Shown here piece by piece: positions 38,645 to 52,424 of a stretch of DNA of 64,000 nucleotides. This stretch comes from Gerris lacustris (taxonomy: Eukaryota > Arthropoda > Insecta > Hemiptera > Gerridae), in NCBI GenBank assembly GCA_951217055.1, contig OX578286.1:7666033-7730032 (forward strand), read 5' to 3'. Under the pieces are notes generated by a model, which made no database searches, was not told the DNA's origin, and saw only the letters and a program-made list of their open reading frames with translations. Position numbers and translations under genes: made by a program. How positions within the stretch are numbered: position 1 is the stretch's first letter; each line of letters opens with the position of its first letter.

Positions 38645-38825
38645 CAGTGGCGTAGCTAGGGCATTGGGCCCCCGCGAGAACATTTTGGGGGCCCCTCGCC
38701 AAACAAAATTGATGAGCTCTTGCGTTTAGAACTGGGGGCCTTCCTCGTCGTTGATTTGGGGGCCTCCTGACGGTAGGGGTCCCACCCGCAATACGGGCCC
38801 GTTCGGGCCTATAGTTACGCCACTG
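38645..38825. mobile_element. 181-bp hAT-like MITE
   Basis: Ends CAGTGGCGTAGCTAGGGC and the inverted TATAGTTACGCCACTG; flanked by GTTTCAGC and GTTACAGC, an 8-bp target duplication with one change. Interior rich in GGGCCC words. Confidence 0.85.
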
Positions 38826-38833
38826 GTTACAGC

Positions 38834-39500
38834 TAAAATACAAAATCTATCTAAATATATGTATCATATATCTGTGTATTTAAATATATTTACCATAATA
38901 TCTGAGTGAAAAAAAAAAAAAAAATCTATTTAATTTAATGTTTTGGCCCACACGATAATAGAAAATATATCCACTGATACATGAGCCCTTCAAGGAACGC
39001 AGAGTGAAGGGGAGTGATAAATAAACATTTATCTCCAGTAGGGACGAAATGTAACTTTTCAGGGCTCCCTGTTCTTAAAAACGGGGAAATAATGAGAAAA
39101 CAGGGAAATAATGTAAAAACGGGATTATAATCCACGTTCGCCAACCTAATTATTTTGTAAATTGTAGATATTGAATAGCAAATGAAGTGAATTGGTTGAA
39201 ATCAGGTTGGCATCACCGCTTATAAACTCCCAGCTGCATTGCGAGTCATTCTACGATGTTTTGTTTACTTTTGCCTAGCTTTCGTTGAACTTTATTTTTT
39301 TTTTATTATTATTTTAAAAGTGATTACTAATTGTTTTAAATCATTTAAATAATTTATATTATTTAATTTCTGTGTTAAATTCGTTGAATAAAGAAATACA
39401 AATGTTTTCTTTGTTGAATAAATCTTATACAGCGCTTTTTCTGGAGATAGAATGCTGTATGTACCTCGAGAATAATGCATTAATTCCCTTGTTATAATTA
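38834..39500. other. Intergenic stretch
   Basis: Poly-A at 38909-38923; no gene or element recognised. Confidence 0.5.
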
Positions 39501-39504
39501 TTTC

Positions 39505-39600
39505 TCTCAGCTACGCCTCGGGAACTAATTGGTATTAATCCCTCGGCTTCGCCTCGGGAATTAAAATACCTAATACCCTCGGCTTCGCCTCGGGATTTTG
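39505..39600. repeat. Short repeat (CTTCGCCTCGGGAATTA)
   Basis: Three diverged copies of CCTCGGCTTCGCCTCGGG with an AATTAATACC spacer. Confidence 0.75.
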
Positions 39601-39604
39601 TTAC

Positions 39605-40425
39605 CTTGATTGATCAACTCAGTCACAGGGGAAATAATATCTTACATTATTCCCTAGGTGCATAAATAGTAGTAGTAGTAGTAGGTGCATAAATAACTAT
39701 TATTTCAAATTAAAAACAATTCATTAAAATCTCCCGGGCAGTTAATTAAATAATAGATGGTGAAAGACTATAAATTATTGTCACTTTCTCGATATTCCTT
39801 ACAGAAGAAACGTCATAATTTCGACGTTATTTAGTCGTTACATATACGTTATTGTGTCGTTATTTCGACGATGTTGAGTCGTTATTTAATAGCATCTGTC
39901 AACAGAAGAACATATTCTATTCATATTTAAATAACATTTTCAAAGTTATTTTGCGTTCAATAGCATTCTCCTCGAACGTAATCAAATCAACATTCAACGA
40001 ACACCTGAATGAATTGGAAATGAAATACTCCGGATATTAATTTTCTCACCGACCCCCCCCCCCCCCCATGATGAATTCAAGATTTTGAAAACCCAAATTC
40101 AAAACCATCAACTGATATTTTCCTATCAAATGCAAAACCGGCTTTTCAAAATGAACAGTTAAGATAAGCATTTCATGAAAATCAAACCTGGGTTGAAAAG
40201 CTTTTCATGTATCGATGTCAATCAGTGCCGTGCGAAAATGACGTGAGATTGTAAAGGATTTCAGTTGAAATGAGAAAATTGAAATTGAACGAAAAATTGT
40301 AAAAAAAAAAAAAAAAAAAAAAAAGTCAGTGTTTGAGAATCATGGAGACGTAAGAAATTTTCGTGAGGGATAATAAATTTTGAATGATTTGAATCAAATA
40401 ATTTCAAGATAAAAATAACTTTTTA
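39605..40425. other. Intergenic stretch
   Basis: (TAG)n at 39668-39683, poly-C at 40051-40067, poly-A at 40300-40324; ATTTCGACG words recur at 39818-39875. No gene seen. Confidence 0.5.
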
Positions 40426-40429
40426 TATA

Positions 40430-41055
40430 CTATGTTTTTAAATTTTCTGTTGAATCGTATGTAATGTTGATAATATAATTGTTATTGTTATATAATATAT
40501 GTAATGTTAGTGAAAAAAAACTGTTCCAAATTTATTTACTTCACATAAATGACAACCATCTATAGAGAGCTGATCTTAAACCTATAATAGGACAAATCTT
40601 TGTACAACGGATCTCCCAAACACCAAATCTAAACCGTGCCATCGATAGATTTGAAATAATATAAATAATATAATCGATAAAAATAATATAATCCATATAT
40701 TTCTTGTTTTGCTGTCATTCAATGTTTATCTCTTATTTATAAAAATAACAAATTTGAAACCCGTCGAAATGAAGATTGCTTCAATATGGAACATGGCAAA
40801 ACAAATAAAATAACTTGCGGATTTTTTCCGAAATAAATTTCCATACAGCAAAATTTGCTGAAAACCAATTAAATTCTGCTGAAAGATGGCTAAAAGTATT
40901 AAAATAATGCATTGTCATCGTGTTCTGAGCTATGCTAAAAGTTTCAAATGTCTAGCTATTCGGGAAGTTTGTTAGAAATCTATTGCCAGATTTGTAACGG
41001 ACAGACAAACAAACAAACAAGAAAGCAAGCTAATAAAAACGTAGTAAATAATGAT
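40430..41055 (+). repeat. Dispersed repeat R3, copy 1
   Basis: Matches 52425-53130 over its length: TTTAAATTTTCTGTTGAATC, ACAACGGATCTC, GTGCCATCGATA, CATTGTCATCGTGTTCTGAG, CAAACAAACAAACAAGAAAG. A partial copy at 42428-42612 continues at 44578-44612 after the hAT insertion. An R1 copy follows directly. Confidence 0.75.
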
Positions 41056-41059
41056 TTGC

Positions 41060-41850
41060 TTATTGAAGGTTACGGAAGCTATGTGATTGTTCTGAAGAAC
41101 GATAATTTTTTTTTATGTTTCCAATTTCAAAAACTCCAAAACAGAAATCCGATTCAGACATCAGGCACACATATTTGGTTCTGTGTCTGTCTGTCAGTAA
41201 TTCGATCAATTTTTGAGAACCAACACGGGGGGCCTGGGTGGCTTGGAGTCTTGAGCACTCGCCTTGTGATAAGGCAAGTTAAGAAGCCTTGATCAGGGTT
41301 AGAAGATGGTTGGATGACCACTTCTGACCACAGCTCTGGTTCGATTCCCGGACCAGGCCCCCGCTCAATGTCCACCCAGCATTGTTTAAACAAATGGGAA
41401 GCTCCTCGAAAGAGTGGCGCCACCAGATTTCGGCCTGGAAACCATGATCATGACACTCTTGGTTGTAATACAACTAGGAGGGGAGTCATGGTTAACGACC
41501 ATATTATAGTCACACGAGTGTGAAGATTTCGGTCCCTAACCCGGGTTTGTTCAATGGGCCCACTTAAGTGGCCTACTTCTTCGGGTGTAAAAAAGCCCCC
41601 CGGAAAAAAACATACCTTAAAAACTACTCGTTCGATTTTAATGAAATTTTGATGGATGGTCATAATTTGCCCATTGTTGGTCCCATTTAATTTTTACCCG
41701 TCTGTGCTCTCTTGTTTCTCTTCCACATGCGCACAAACATTCATTTATTTACACCTATACCTTCATAAGTACTCATCTGGCTCTAATGAAATTTGAATGG
41801 TTTGTCAAAAGCAGCCTGCAGATAGCCCTAGATCAATATCAACCGTCTGT
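41060..41850 (+). repeat. Dispersed repeat R1, copy 3, split by a SINE
   Basis: 41060-41226 and 41611-41850 together restore the R1 order (GGAAGCTATGTGATTGTTCT ... AATTTTTGAGAACCAAC | CTTAAAAACTACTCG ... ATGGATGGTCATAATT). The insert is the SINE at 41227-41610. Confidence 0.75.
41227..41610 (+). mobile_element. tRNA-derived SINE inserted in R1
   Basis: Head resembles a tRNA: GGGGCCTGGGTGGCTTGGAG with an A-box-like GTGGCTTGGAGTC and the B-box GGTTCGATTCC at 41338-41348. Body of about 250 bp, then a short A-run next to the insertion point. Possible short duplication AACA(C/T) at both sides. No coding capacity. Confidence 0.7.
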
Positions 41851-42427
41851 GCTCGTTAATTTTTTAGAAATTGATACTTTATAGAATGTAACAAATTAAA
41901 ACAATTTTGATATATTACAAAAACGGGGGAAGCAATAAAATAAATTAGGCACTAATGGCTTGTAAAAGCACAAAATCAATAAAAGTGATAGAATGCGAGG
42001 AAGCTATAAGCCACACTAATTGGCAGACAATTTATTTTACGAATCACTAATGAGGCGAGCCAGAGCTCTGATAAATAAACAAAGGCCAGACTGACGTTGT
42101 TCTCTGGTTACTCGAATTTCACTGTGATATCCTTGGAAATGACCGAGCGAAGATTTTAAGCAAACAAAATCCGCCAACCAAATTGGAACAAAACTGTTCC
42201 ATACACAATGTTTCCCATACAGGTGGTAATGCCAAAGTTAATTCCATCTAGTGTTGCGCACAAAGAATTCGCGTAGAAAAATTTACATTTCACTTTAATA
42301 TCGGCCATATTTTTGTTTTTTGTTGCCATATTTGATTGTTGGCCATATGTGGCTACCAGGAAACATTTTCTGTGGGAAAAGTTTTGTCAAAAGTACATTG
42401 GACTCAACATCCCTTTGTCTTAATTAA
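41851..42427. other. Intergenic stretch
   Basis: Includes an F2-core scrap near 42390-42425 (ACATTGGACTCAACATCCCT). No gene seen. Confidence 0.5.
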
Positions 42428-42612
42428 CTTTCCATACAGCAAAATTTGCTGAAAACTAATTACATTCTGCTGAAAGATGGCTAAAAGTATTAAAATAATG
42501 CATTGTCATCGTGTTCTGAGCTTTTCTAAAAGTTTCAAATGTTTAGCTACTCGGGAAGTTAGTTAAAAATCGATTGCAAGATTTGTACTGGACAAACAAA
42601 CAAGAAAGCAAG

Positions 42613-44577
<1,965 letters not shown>

Positions 44578-44612
44578 AAAGCAAGCTAATAAAATCGTAG
44601 TAAAATTATGTA

Positions 44613-45007
44613 TACGGTTTAAAATGACGACAAGAATAATATTAGTATTATTTTAATGGTTTTTATCAAGACATATCTGCATTTAAAAATCATATTACGA
44701 ATTTGCTTAAATATATTTTTTTAATGAAAAATAACGTATTGCTATGATAATATACAAATATATTTTCAAGAGACATGTTAACGTAGGACTTAATTAAATT
44801 GTAGTTTTATTACATTAATTTATTATCTATCATACATATCAAAAAAATTGTGTTCACCTGGTGTAAAGGTGATTAGTGATAACGCATTGTCAATAGTACC
44901 AAGGAATGTTGAACTTTTTTTTATCTATGAAAATATTAGTTTGTGTTTTATACTTTATATGATAAGGCTAATACAATCATAATCATACAAATGTGTACTT
45001 TTAAAAT
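44613..45007. other. AT-rich intergenic stretch
   Basis: Nothing recognised. Confidence 0.5.
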
Positions 45008-45261
45008 GGCACTTCTATTGACTTTGACTTCCCATATAAGAAAAACAGAAGGGAGTAGCAATCTAAAGAAGGCGTACGGAATGATCTTCTTTACACTGTT
45101 ATTCCCCTTAAAAAAACTGAAGTGGGATATTCCTTTGTTCCAACGTTCATTATACTAAACATCCCTTTGTCTTAATACCTATTAAGACAAAGGAATATAT
45201 AAATAATTATATCCATTTATATTCTAAAATAACATAGGGAGTAACAAGCTAAATAAGTACC
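45008..45261. repeat. F2 element, near gene E
   Basis: GGCACTTCTATTGACTTTGA at the left, the inverted family end at the right (GTAACAAGCTAAATAAGTAC), with the CCTTTGTCTTAATACCTATTAAGACAAAGG core palindrome between (words of 14 bp inverted about a 2-base centre). Confidence 0.75.
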
Positions 45262-45269
45262 ATTTTAAA

Positions 45270-45857
45270 TTATAGATGATTATATATAAAAGTTTGTGCG
45301 CATGCGCCATATTGGATTTAACTTTGAAATTTTAAATTGGAACTCCCATAAATTGATTCATTTTTGGAAAGGTCTTAAAAAAAGAAAACATTTGCCGCAA
45401 ACCCGAGCTATCTATCTACTCCCACTCCAAAATGGCGGGCACTCGAAGTTTAAAAAATTACTCTTTTTTCTTATTTTCAATATAGTCCAGTCACGAGGGG
45501 AAGTCCACCGTGCGTTTGGTGCAGGAAATGAATTTATTTTTTTGTGTCCTCAGGCATGATTTGAGAAATTTATAAGAATATTGTAAAAAAATAAATAAAT
45601 AAATAACTTAGATATAAACTAGAGTGGGGATGTATTAATTATTAGCTAGTGCGAATTTTAGTTTTTGTTGGGTTATATTCACGCTAAATTTAGGTTAGTA
45701 CAAATAACTCACCCTTGAAGATATGAGATGAAAATTTAAAAAGCCATCTAGACATTATAACAAAGAAAAAAATGCTATTGAAAAAAAGAAGAAATAATTT
45801 TTAAAAATAAGGTCATCATTAACAAATAGATATATTTAGATTACATCTATGCTACAT
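45270..45857. other. Region 3' of gene E
   Basis: No gene or clear poly(A) signal recognised. Confidence 0.4.
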
Positions 45858-46730
45858 CTACAATCTTTCAGAGCCATAAGGTTGGGGAGATCCCGTTGCA
45901 TCAAATGGCTGGGGAGAAACTGTTGCTTCTACAGGTTGAGGAGATACCGTTGCATCAAATGGCTGGGGAGAGGCTGTTGCTTCTAAAGATTGAGGAGATC
46001 CCGTTCCTTCAAATGGCTGGGGAGAGCCTGTTGCTTCAAAAGGTTGGGGAGATCCCGTTGCATCAAATGGTTGGGGAGAGGCTGTTGCTTCTAAAGGTTG
46101 AGGAGATCCCGTTCCTTCAAATGGCTGGGGAGAGCCTGTTGCTTCAAAAGGTTGGGGAGATCCCGTTGCATCAAATGGTTGGGGAGAGCCTGTTGCTTCT
46201 AAAGGTTGAGGAGATCCCGTTCCTTCAAATGGCTGGGGAGAGGCTGTTGCTTCAAAAGGTTGAGGAGATACCGTTGCATCAAATGGCTGGGGAGAGCCTG
46301 TTGCTTCTAAAGGTTGGGGAGATCCCGTTGCATCAAATGGTTGGGGAGATCCTGTTGCTTCAAATGGCTGGGGAGATCCCGTTGCTTCAAATGGCTGGGG
46401 TGATCCCGTTGCATCAAATGGTTGGGGAGAGCCTGTTGCTTCTAATGGTTGAGGAGATCCCGTTGCATCAAATGGTTGGGGAGAGGCTGTTGCTTCCTTA
46501 GGAAGGGGAGTTCCTATTTCACCATCAAATGGTACAGCAGTTCCAATTAATTCATCAAAAGGTTGAACTAATCCTATATCATCATTATTAAATCTTATTG
46601 GTTCTTCTTCTCTGTTCAATCTTAATAGCAGGTTACCAAAAAGTAATCCATCTTGGTCAAACCCTTTGAAGAGAACACTCCTAGCGGAAGCGAGTGAAAC
46701 CACAGCTGATAATATTAGTACCAATTTCAT
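45858..46730 (-). CDS. Gene E: secreted SPQP-repeat protein
   Basis: One frame of 290 residues. The signal peptide MKLVLILSAVVSLASA is cleaved before RSVLFKGF. A unique acidic N-terminal part of about 65 residues follows (with the sub-repeats QPFDELIGTAVPF and DGEIGTPLP that look like the origin of the repeat), then 23 copies of a 9-residue unit, consensus (E/D)ATGSPQP(F/L), 27 bp, alternating in higher-order blocks of four units (108 bp). The end is GSPQPYGSERL. No cysteine. The repeat is rich in Ser/Thr/Pro and suited to O-glycosylation or an extended structure (inference). No intron is needed. No family recognised. Frames on the opposite strand (201 residues) are shadows of the 27-bp repeat. 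Confidence 0.8.
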   Translation of the reverse strand: MKLVLILSAVVSLASARSVLFKGFDQDGLLFGNLLLRLNREEEPIRFNNDDIGLVQPFDELIGTAVPFDGEIGTPLPKEATASPQPFDATGSPQPLEATGSPQPFDATGSPQPFEATGSPQPFEATGSPQPFDATGSPQPLEATGSPQPFDATVSPQPFEATASPQPFEGTGSPQPLEATGSPQPFDATGSPQPFEATGSPQPFEGTGSPQPLEATASPQPFDATGSPQPFEATGSPQPFEGTGSPQSLEATASPQPFDATVSPQPVEATVSPQPFDATGSPQPYGSERL

Positions 46731-46864
46731 TTTAACAATTATCTCTTATGCTTAAACACTTGAAAACACTTTACTGAAGCTAAATTTAACAATGCAAATG
46801 CAGCTTGAATTCGATCTGATTTCACCTAACTTAAGTTCTTCTAAGAACAAAACTTTTTGGCTAA

Positions 46865-46871
46865 CTATATA
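46865..46871 (-). promoter_or_regulatory. Possible TATA box of gene E
   Basis: TATATAG on the minus strand, 141 bases upstream of the start codon. Confidence 0.35.
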
Positions 46872-47677
46872 TTAAAAAAAAAAACTTAATTCGAAGCGCT
46901 AACTTATAACACCAATAGTATTAAACCACGACTAAAAAAGTTTAGCTGTTTTTTTTACAAATCCCTGATAACACTAGTTATATACAATTATTAATAATTT
47001 AACAGCTTTATTTTATCGATAATTACACTGAAACATAAAAGAAAAACGAAAAAATTATTTGCATGTAAAATAGATAAAAATATATATACTATCAACCTTC
47101 TAATTTGAGGATCAATTATAATATTAAGCCAATTTTTTAATTTCTTAAAAAAAAAAAATCCCATTTAAAAAATAAGAACTATACACTTATTTTATATATT
47201 TATGCAAAATAAATAATATAGTCTGCCAATTAGTGAGGCACATAGCTTCGTTGTGTTATATCACGTACTCAACATATTTCGCCATTGTTCAAGAAATATA
47301 TATAATATATATGTGTATATAAAATTAAAGTTTGTCTGTACAATGGTCCGAATAAGTAATTTGTTATACAATATGAGTGGTTACCACGGCCCAGGCCGAT
47401 TTATGACAAGTAAAAATAGCTTAGCACAAATAATTGTATTGCGAAATGTAAGTTATGTCATAATAAATGGTTATTTATTTATTTATTTATTTATTATACA
47501 ATATGAAGCCAACTTCCAAATTTCAATGTTATAGTGCAATCGGTTCCGGACATATCAGTAGATGAGACATGCGCAGTCTTCAGGTGTTTCCATAAAACTC
47601 AATCCAGATATGATCCCAGAATTTAGTGAATTGTATCTAGATGTAAATCGTATTCAATCTGTATTGAATCTAGTTTA
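46872..47677. other. Upstream region of gene E
   Basis: AT-rich; 47560-47675 is related to the MITE at 61695-62129 (ATCCAGATATGATCCCAGAA). No further gene. Confidence 0.45.
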
Positions 47678-48292
47678 AGATAAACTAATGAAACTTGGGG
47701 GATCTCTACCATGCAAAGGGAAGTTCGTTTTCATACAATCGCCCACTAGGGGCAACCACCCACTTTGCCCCCAGGCCACCCAACTTCAAAATTTCAAATT
47801 GGAGTGTATATTTTTGATAGCATATTTGGATTCTGCGGTGAAAAATAATAAACTTATACTTGAAACTATTTTTTTTATCTCCAATATTTTGCCCCCTATA
47901 GGGGGGCAAAAATAGCAAAATAACCCTTCCAAAGTAGTAAAGAAAATAACACTTAGATCGTTATAAAATCTAAACGGTTTGAAATAAAGTATTGGAACTT
48001 GGGGGATCTGTACCATGTAAAGGGTATCTGTACCATGTATTATCGGAAGGGTTATTTTGCTATCTTTGCCCCCCTATAGGGGGCAAAATGTTGGATATAG
48101 AAAAAATTGTTACAAGTATAAGTTTATTATTTTTCACCGCAGAATCCAAATATGCTATCAAAAATATACACTCCAATTTGAAATTGACCTGGGGGCAAAG
48201 TGAGTGATTGCCCCTTGTAGGCGATTGCATGAAAACGCACTTCCCTTTGCATGGTAGAGATCCCTCAAAATTTATTAATTTATCTTAAACCG
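47678..48292. mobile_element. Foldback element with about 250-bp arms
   Basis: The left arm from TAAGATAAACTAATGAAACT through CTACCATGCAAAGGGAAGT and TTTGCCCCCTATAGGGGGGC is inverted at the right end. The middle holds direct repeats of TCTGTACCATGTA. Confidence 0.85.
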
Positions 48293-48840
48293 TTCAAAAG
48301 TTAAGGGGGGGGGGGATTTTTGGACCACTCTGTAGATTGCTGTATGGTACGTATTTTACAGGAATTTACAATCATTTTTCTAATTTCCGTCGGTTATTTA
48401 TTACTCAAGATATGGCCAAGTGAAAGGGTAAACTTATGAATACTTTTTGAAAGGTAAGTAAATGAGGAAGTTTTACTGAAAGTGTACTCGATGCACCTAC
48501 ACTGGTTAGTAAGTTCTGCCACCACCAAATAAATAAAATAATAAAAAAAATCTCAATAATTTCGATAAATATGAATACTCAGCAAATGCTAATCTGAATG
48601 AAAGGACTTGAGAGTACTTTTCTTTTAAGAAATTTTCTAAGCTTTCCAACGATACTAAAATCATTCATTTTATGAGACAAGCATGACACCCCTCGAAAAT
48701 TCGCTAAATTTGACCTATTGGCAAAACGGTTAAGAATTGACCCATGGTATATATGGTGTTTTTTGTTCCATATGTGGTGTACTACCGCCCTATTACTTTT
48801 CCAAACATTATCGCCAGTCACCCTACATACAAAACCCTAA
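48293..48840. other. Intergenic stretch
   Basis: Poly-G at 48306-48314; no gene recognised. Confidence 0.4.
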
Positions 48841-48901
48841 AAACAAAACAAATTTCATTAAAATTAACAAACTCCCTAGAGAAGCACGGGAATCCTTCTA
48901 G
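48841..48901 (+). mobile_element. 3' end of a first Helitron
   Basis: GAAGCACGGGAATCCTTCTAG then T, parallel to the end of the next element. Its 5' end was not found. Confidence 0.6.
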
Positions 48902-48921
48902 TGTGTATATATGTGTATATA

Positions 48922-50380
48922 TCTATAATATAAGTGGCAATGTCCTGATTGACTGACTGACTGACTGACATAGAATCAACGCACAGCAAAATCTGCTTAA
49001 CCGAGAGACTTGAAATTTTGAGGATATACTCGGTTCATATCATAGGCATCCACTAAGAAAGGATTTTGCGAAATTTTTATTTTTGTACCCAGGGGTACGG
49101 GGTACAAATGTCAAAGTAATGAATACTTTTAATGATGCATATCGTTGAAAAGCTCTTTAAAAGTACAGTAATTGTTGTTATGTACAGTTTTGTCATATTT
49201 TCATTTAGGACGGGGTAAAATGGAAAAATATGTATAACTACATCTTATATAAATGAAGAGTGTCTATGAGTGTCTTTTGTCTTATATAAATGAAGTGTTT
49301 ATGAGTGAACTGCTTACATGAGATTATAAAGTTAAAATGTTGGTACACAGGAGTACGGGGTACAGATGTCAAAGTAATTGATAGGTACCCTTTATGGTGC
49401 ATGTCGTTGAAAGGCTCTTTAAAAGAAAAGTAATTAAGTAATTATAATGTATGTTTTTGTCATTATTTTCGTTTAGGAGAGGGGTAAAAAGGAAATGTCA
49501 ACGTAAGTGTGTGTGCGCGCGCGCGCGAACGGGCGCGTGTGTGTGTGTTCTTTATTCAAATCTTCCGTCTTATTCCAATTCCAATGAAAATTTGCACACT
49601 TGACCTTCAAAGCAAGTGGAAAGGGGGAAGTTAAAATGTTGGTACACAGGAGTACGGGGTACAAATGTAAAAGTAATTGATAGGACCCTTTATGATGCAT
49701 ATCGTTGAAAGGCTCTTTAAGAGAAAAGTAATTGTAATGTACGTTTTTGTCATTATTTTCATTTAGGAAAGGGGTAAAAAGGAAATGTCAACGTAAGTGT
49801 GTGTGCGCGCGCGTGCGAATGGGCGCGTGTGTGTGTTCTTTATTTAAAACTACCGTTTTATTCCGATTTCAATGAAAATTTGCACACTTGACCTTTAAAG
49901 CAAGGGGAAAAGGGGAAGGTCACTGACTTCATGCATTTTCGAAATTTTGATTTTGGTACACAGGGGTACGAGGTACAAATGTCAGAGTAATGAAAACCCT
50001 TCACGATGCATTCCGTTGAAAAGCTCTTTAAGAGTGCTGTACAATTATTGTTATGTACATTTAGGGGGGTAAAATGGAAAAATATATCTATATCTATGTA
50101 TAAAAAACGAATAATTGTTGTGTATGTACATTTATCCGATTGGACAACAGAAGGAAAATACCACTGTTTTTCCTTTTTAAAAATTTAGTCGGAATGAATT
50201 ACTAATTTGGGATATTAGCAAGTTATCTTATCAAAGGGGAGGGGGTATAGAAATAAGGGGGAGGGATAGAATCTAGATATTCTCGCTTTGTAAAATAATT
50301 TAAATGTTTCTTGATGGTAGTTTATAAATCCATTAAATTGAAAATAAAACACCCCGTAGCGAAGCACGGGTATTCAGCTA

Positions 50381-50381
<1 letters not shown>
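48922..50381 (+). mobile_element. Nonautonomous Helitron (1460 bp)
   Basis: Begins TCTATAATATAAGTGG after A, ends with a short hairpin CCCGTAGCGAAGCACGGG then TATTCAGCTAG before T: the A|TC...CTAG|T arrangement of Helitrons. GACT microsatellite at 48948-48969. Inside are three or four diverged copies (period about 300 bp) of a block with GGTACACAGG.GTACGGGGTA and CGTTGAAAGGCTCTTTAA; two carry alternating GTGTGTGCGCGCGCG runs. No Rep/helicase gene. Confidence 0.85.

Positions 50382-50466
<85 letters not shown>
50382..50466. repeat. (AT)n microsatellite at the Helitron target
   Basis: About 85 bp of AT directly after the Helitron end. Confidence 0.95.
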
Positions 50467-50469
<3 letters not shown>

Positions 50470-51575
50470 CAGCGTAATTTTATTATTTAAGGTTTTTTTT
50501 CATCACTGTTCCTTTTGAACGCAATCCTTGTTCCTAAACTTAATGAATAATCTAATATTGTAGGCTTAAAAGAAACAAACTCCAAGAAGGAAAAAAACCT
50601 TTAGTCTGATTCTTAACATTTTCTTTGTCAAAAAAAAAAAAGTAAAATTAGATTTATTTTTCAAACAATACTGTATTTTGATTGGCTCCTCGAGATTTTC
50701 TTTATCTCTTTTCTTTTCCTCTGATTGGCTCGAAATCTTGCCTGATTGCACTCCAGCCTTTCTTATTGGTCGGTTGATTCGTTAGCATGATTAGTGAAGC
50801 TACTCTTGTATTTTTAGAAAGGAAAGGATATATATAAATAAGAGATAAAGGATAAAAAAAAGAAGAAATTGGAAGGAAGTAAAAAAAAAAAAAATCAACA
50901 AAGAATTCCTTTTTTTGGATTTTTACCGAAAAAAAGAGAAAATGCGAACGAACCAAAAATCAAGAGAATCAAGTGGTAGAAAAATAAGGGTGAGTAATCA
51001 GCTGTTTTATTTGTATTTTTATCAGCTGAATTGATAAGACACAAAATGTACTTTTTTCTCTCCTTTTGTGGTTTTATTAATGTTGTTATTCGTCTAAAAT
51101 CAAACAAGTATAGTACTTAGAATATGGATGGAAGGAGCTAGAATTTGGAATAAACAAGATGGAATTTGGAATAAACAAGATGGAATTGGGAATAAACAAA
51201 ATGGAATTTGGAATAAAGCAGGATTTTATTTGTTATTAATAATTTTATTATTTATATTCATTACTATTATGCTCAATTATTATTAGTGTGTCAAGTAATA
51301 AAATAATAAAAATTGAGAAAAAAATTACGATTTCCTTAAAATTAACTATTTTTAATTATTGAACAAATTTAAATTTGTTAGGAACAATTGTAGGGGAAAG
51401 AAGTAACATTACTATAACAAAAGTGCAATTATAGATTCTCCATGAAAACCAATTTTTTTTTAAAGTTAAACAATAAAAGATTTTGAAAAGAAAGTAAATT
51501 ACTTTTATGGTTGAACAAAATAGATTTTGGATGGAATGTATAAATTCTCTAGGGACAAACATTGATTAAAGCATT
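50467..51575. other. AT-rich intergenic stretch
   Basis: TGGAATTTGGAATAAACAAGA words repeat four times at 51140-51225. No gene recognised. Confidence 0.5.
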
Positions 51576-51576
51576 T

Positions 51577-51963
51577 GGGGGGGTGACACACTTCACCACC
51601 CGGGTAGCGCCACCTGGGTGGCGCCCACCTGGTTGATGCCACTTGCTCCCGCCACATGACTTGCGCCACCCACTTATATGAGGGATGCAGTCAACCCATG
51701 ATTTGATTTCCCCTACATTTGATTGAAGGAGTGGGGGCTGAGTGGCAGGGACTTGGGTGGCAACGTGTGACAGGCTCAATTGAAAACAATGGGTTGACCG
51801 GGTAGCGCCACCTGTGGGTGGCGGCTAGACCGTCGGACGGTCGACCGTGTAGTGCCACCCGGCAGGTGGCGCCACCTCGTGTGACAGGTTCCATCTATTC
51901 TCATTGACGACCGGGTAGCGCCACCCAGGTGGCGCTACCCGGGAGGCGAAGTGTGTCACCCCC
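51577..51963. mobile_element. GC-rich MITE with GGGGGGTGACACACTTC ends
   Basis: Inverted ends GGGGGGTGACACACTTC. plus CCCGGGTAGCGCCACC. GGTAGCGCCACC and GGTGGCGC words recur through the interior in both orientations. Sharp GC island. Confidence 0.8.
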
Positions 51964-52089
51964 CTTGGAGTGAAAGTAAATTACACCTCCCTTGAGCCCA
52001 AAAAGCTCCAAATTTGGAGGCATCCCATTAAAAAAATATATATCTCTAAAAAGGTTCTGAAGATTTTGATTTAAAAATTCTAAAATTTA

Positions 52090-52335
52090 GTCCATTTAAA
52101 TACAAATCTATCGATATAAGCCGTTTTCCTGGGAAAAATCTAGTTCCTGAGAAAATAACTTTAATCGCGGACGGAGAGAGGCAGGATTCAATTCCCCGCG
52201 AGGAGAAGTTATTTTTATGATAAATTGTTCAAATATAATTAAATGTACGATAACTAATCAATAGAAAACACTTGGCAAACTAATTATGAACTACCTAGTA
52301 TATGGGAAAGGTTGTCAGAGTTGTCTCGGACCGAT
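52090..52335 (+). repeat. SINE-like repeat S2, copy 2
   Basis: Matches 30737-31020: GGACGGAGAGAGGC, the B-box-like GGATTCAATTCCCC, GAGGAGAAGTTATTTTTATG. Confidence 0.6.
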
Positions 52336-52424
52336 TTTTTTGGGCTTTACCGTAAGAAGAGGCCATTTATTTTGATTGCTTTTGTTATTTGCTTAGATAA
52401 TGATAAAAATAATTTTTTATATAA

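Noticed and set aside
41154..41663. Frames of 64-89 residues on both strands
   Set aside because: They cover the SINE at 41227-41610.
45896..46501. 201-residue plus-strand frame
   Set aside because: Shadow of the 27-bp repeat of gene E; it has no signal peptide and mirrors the unit.
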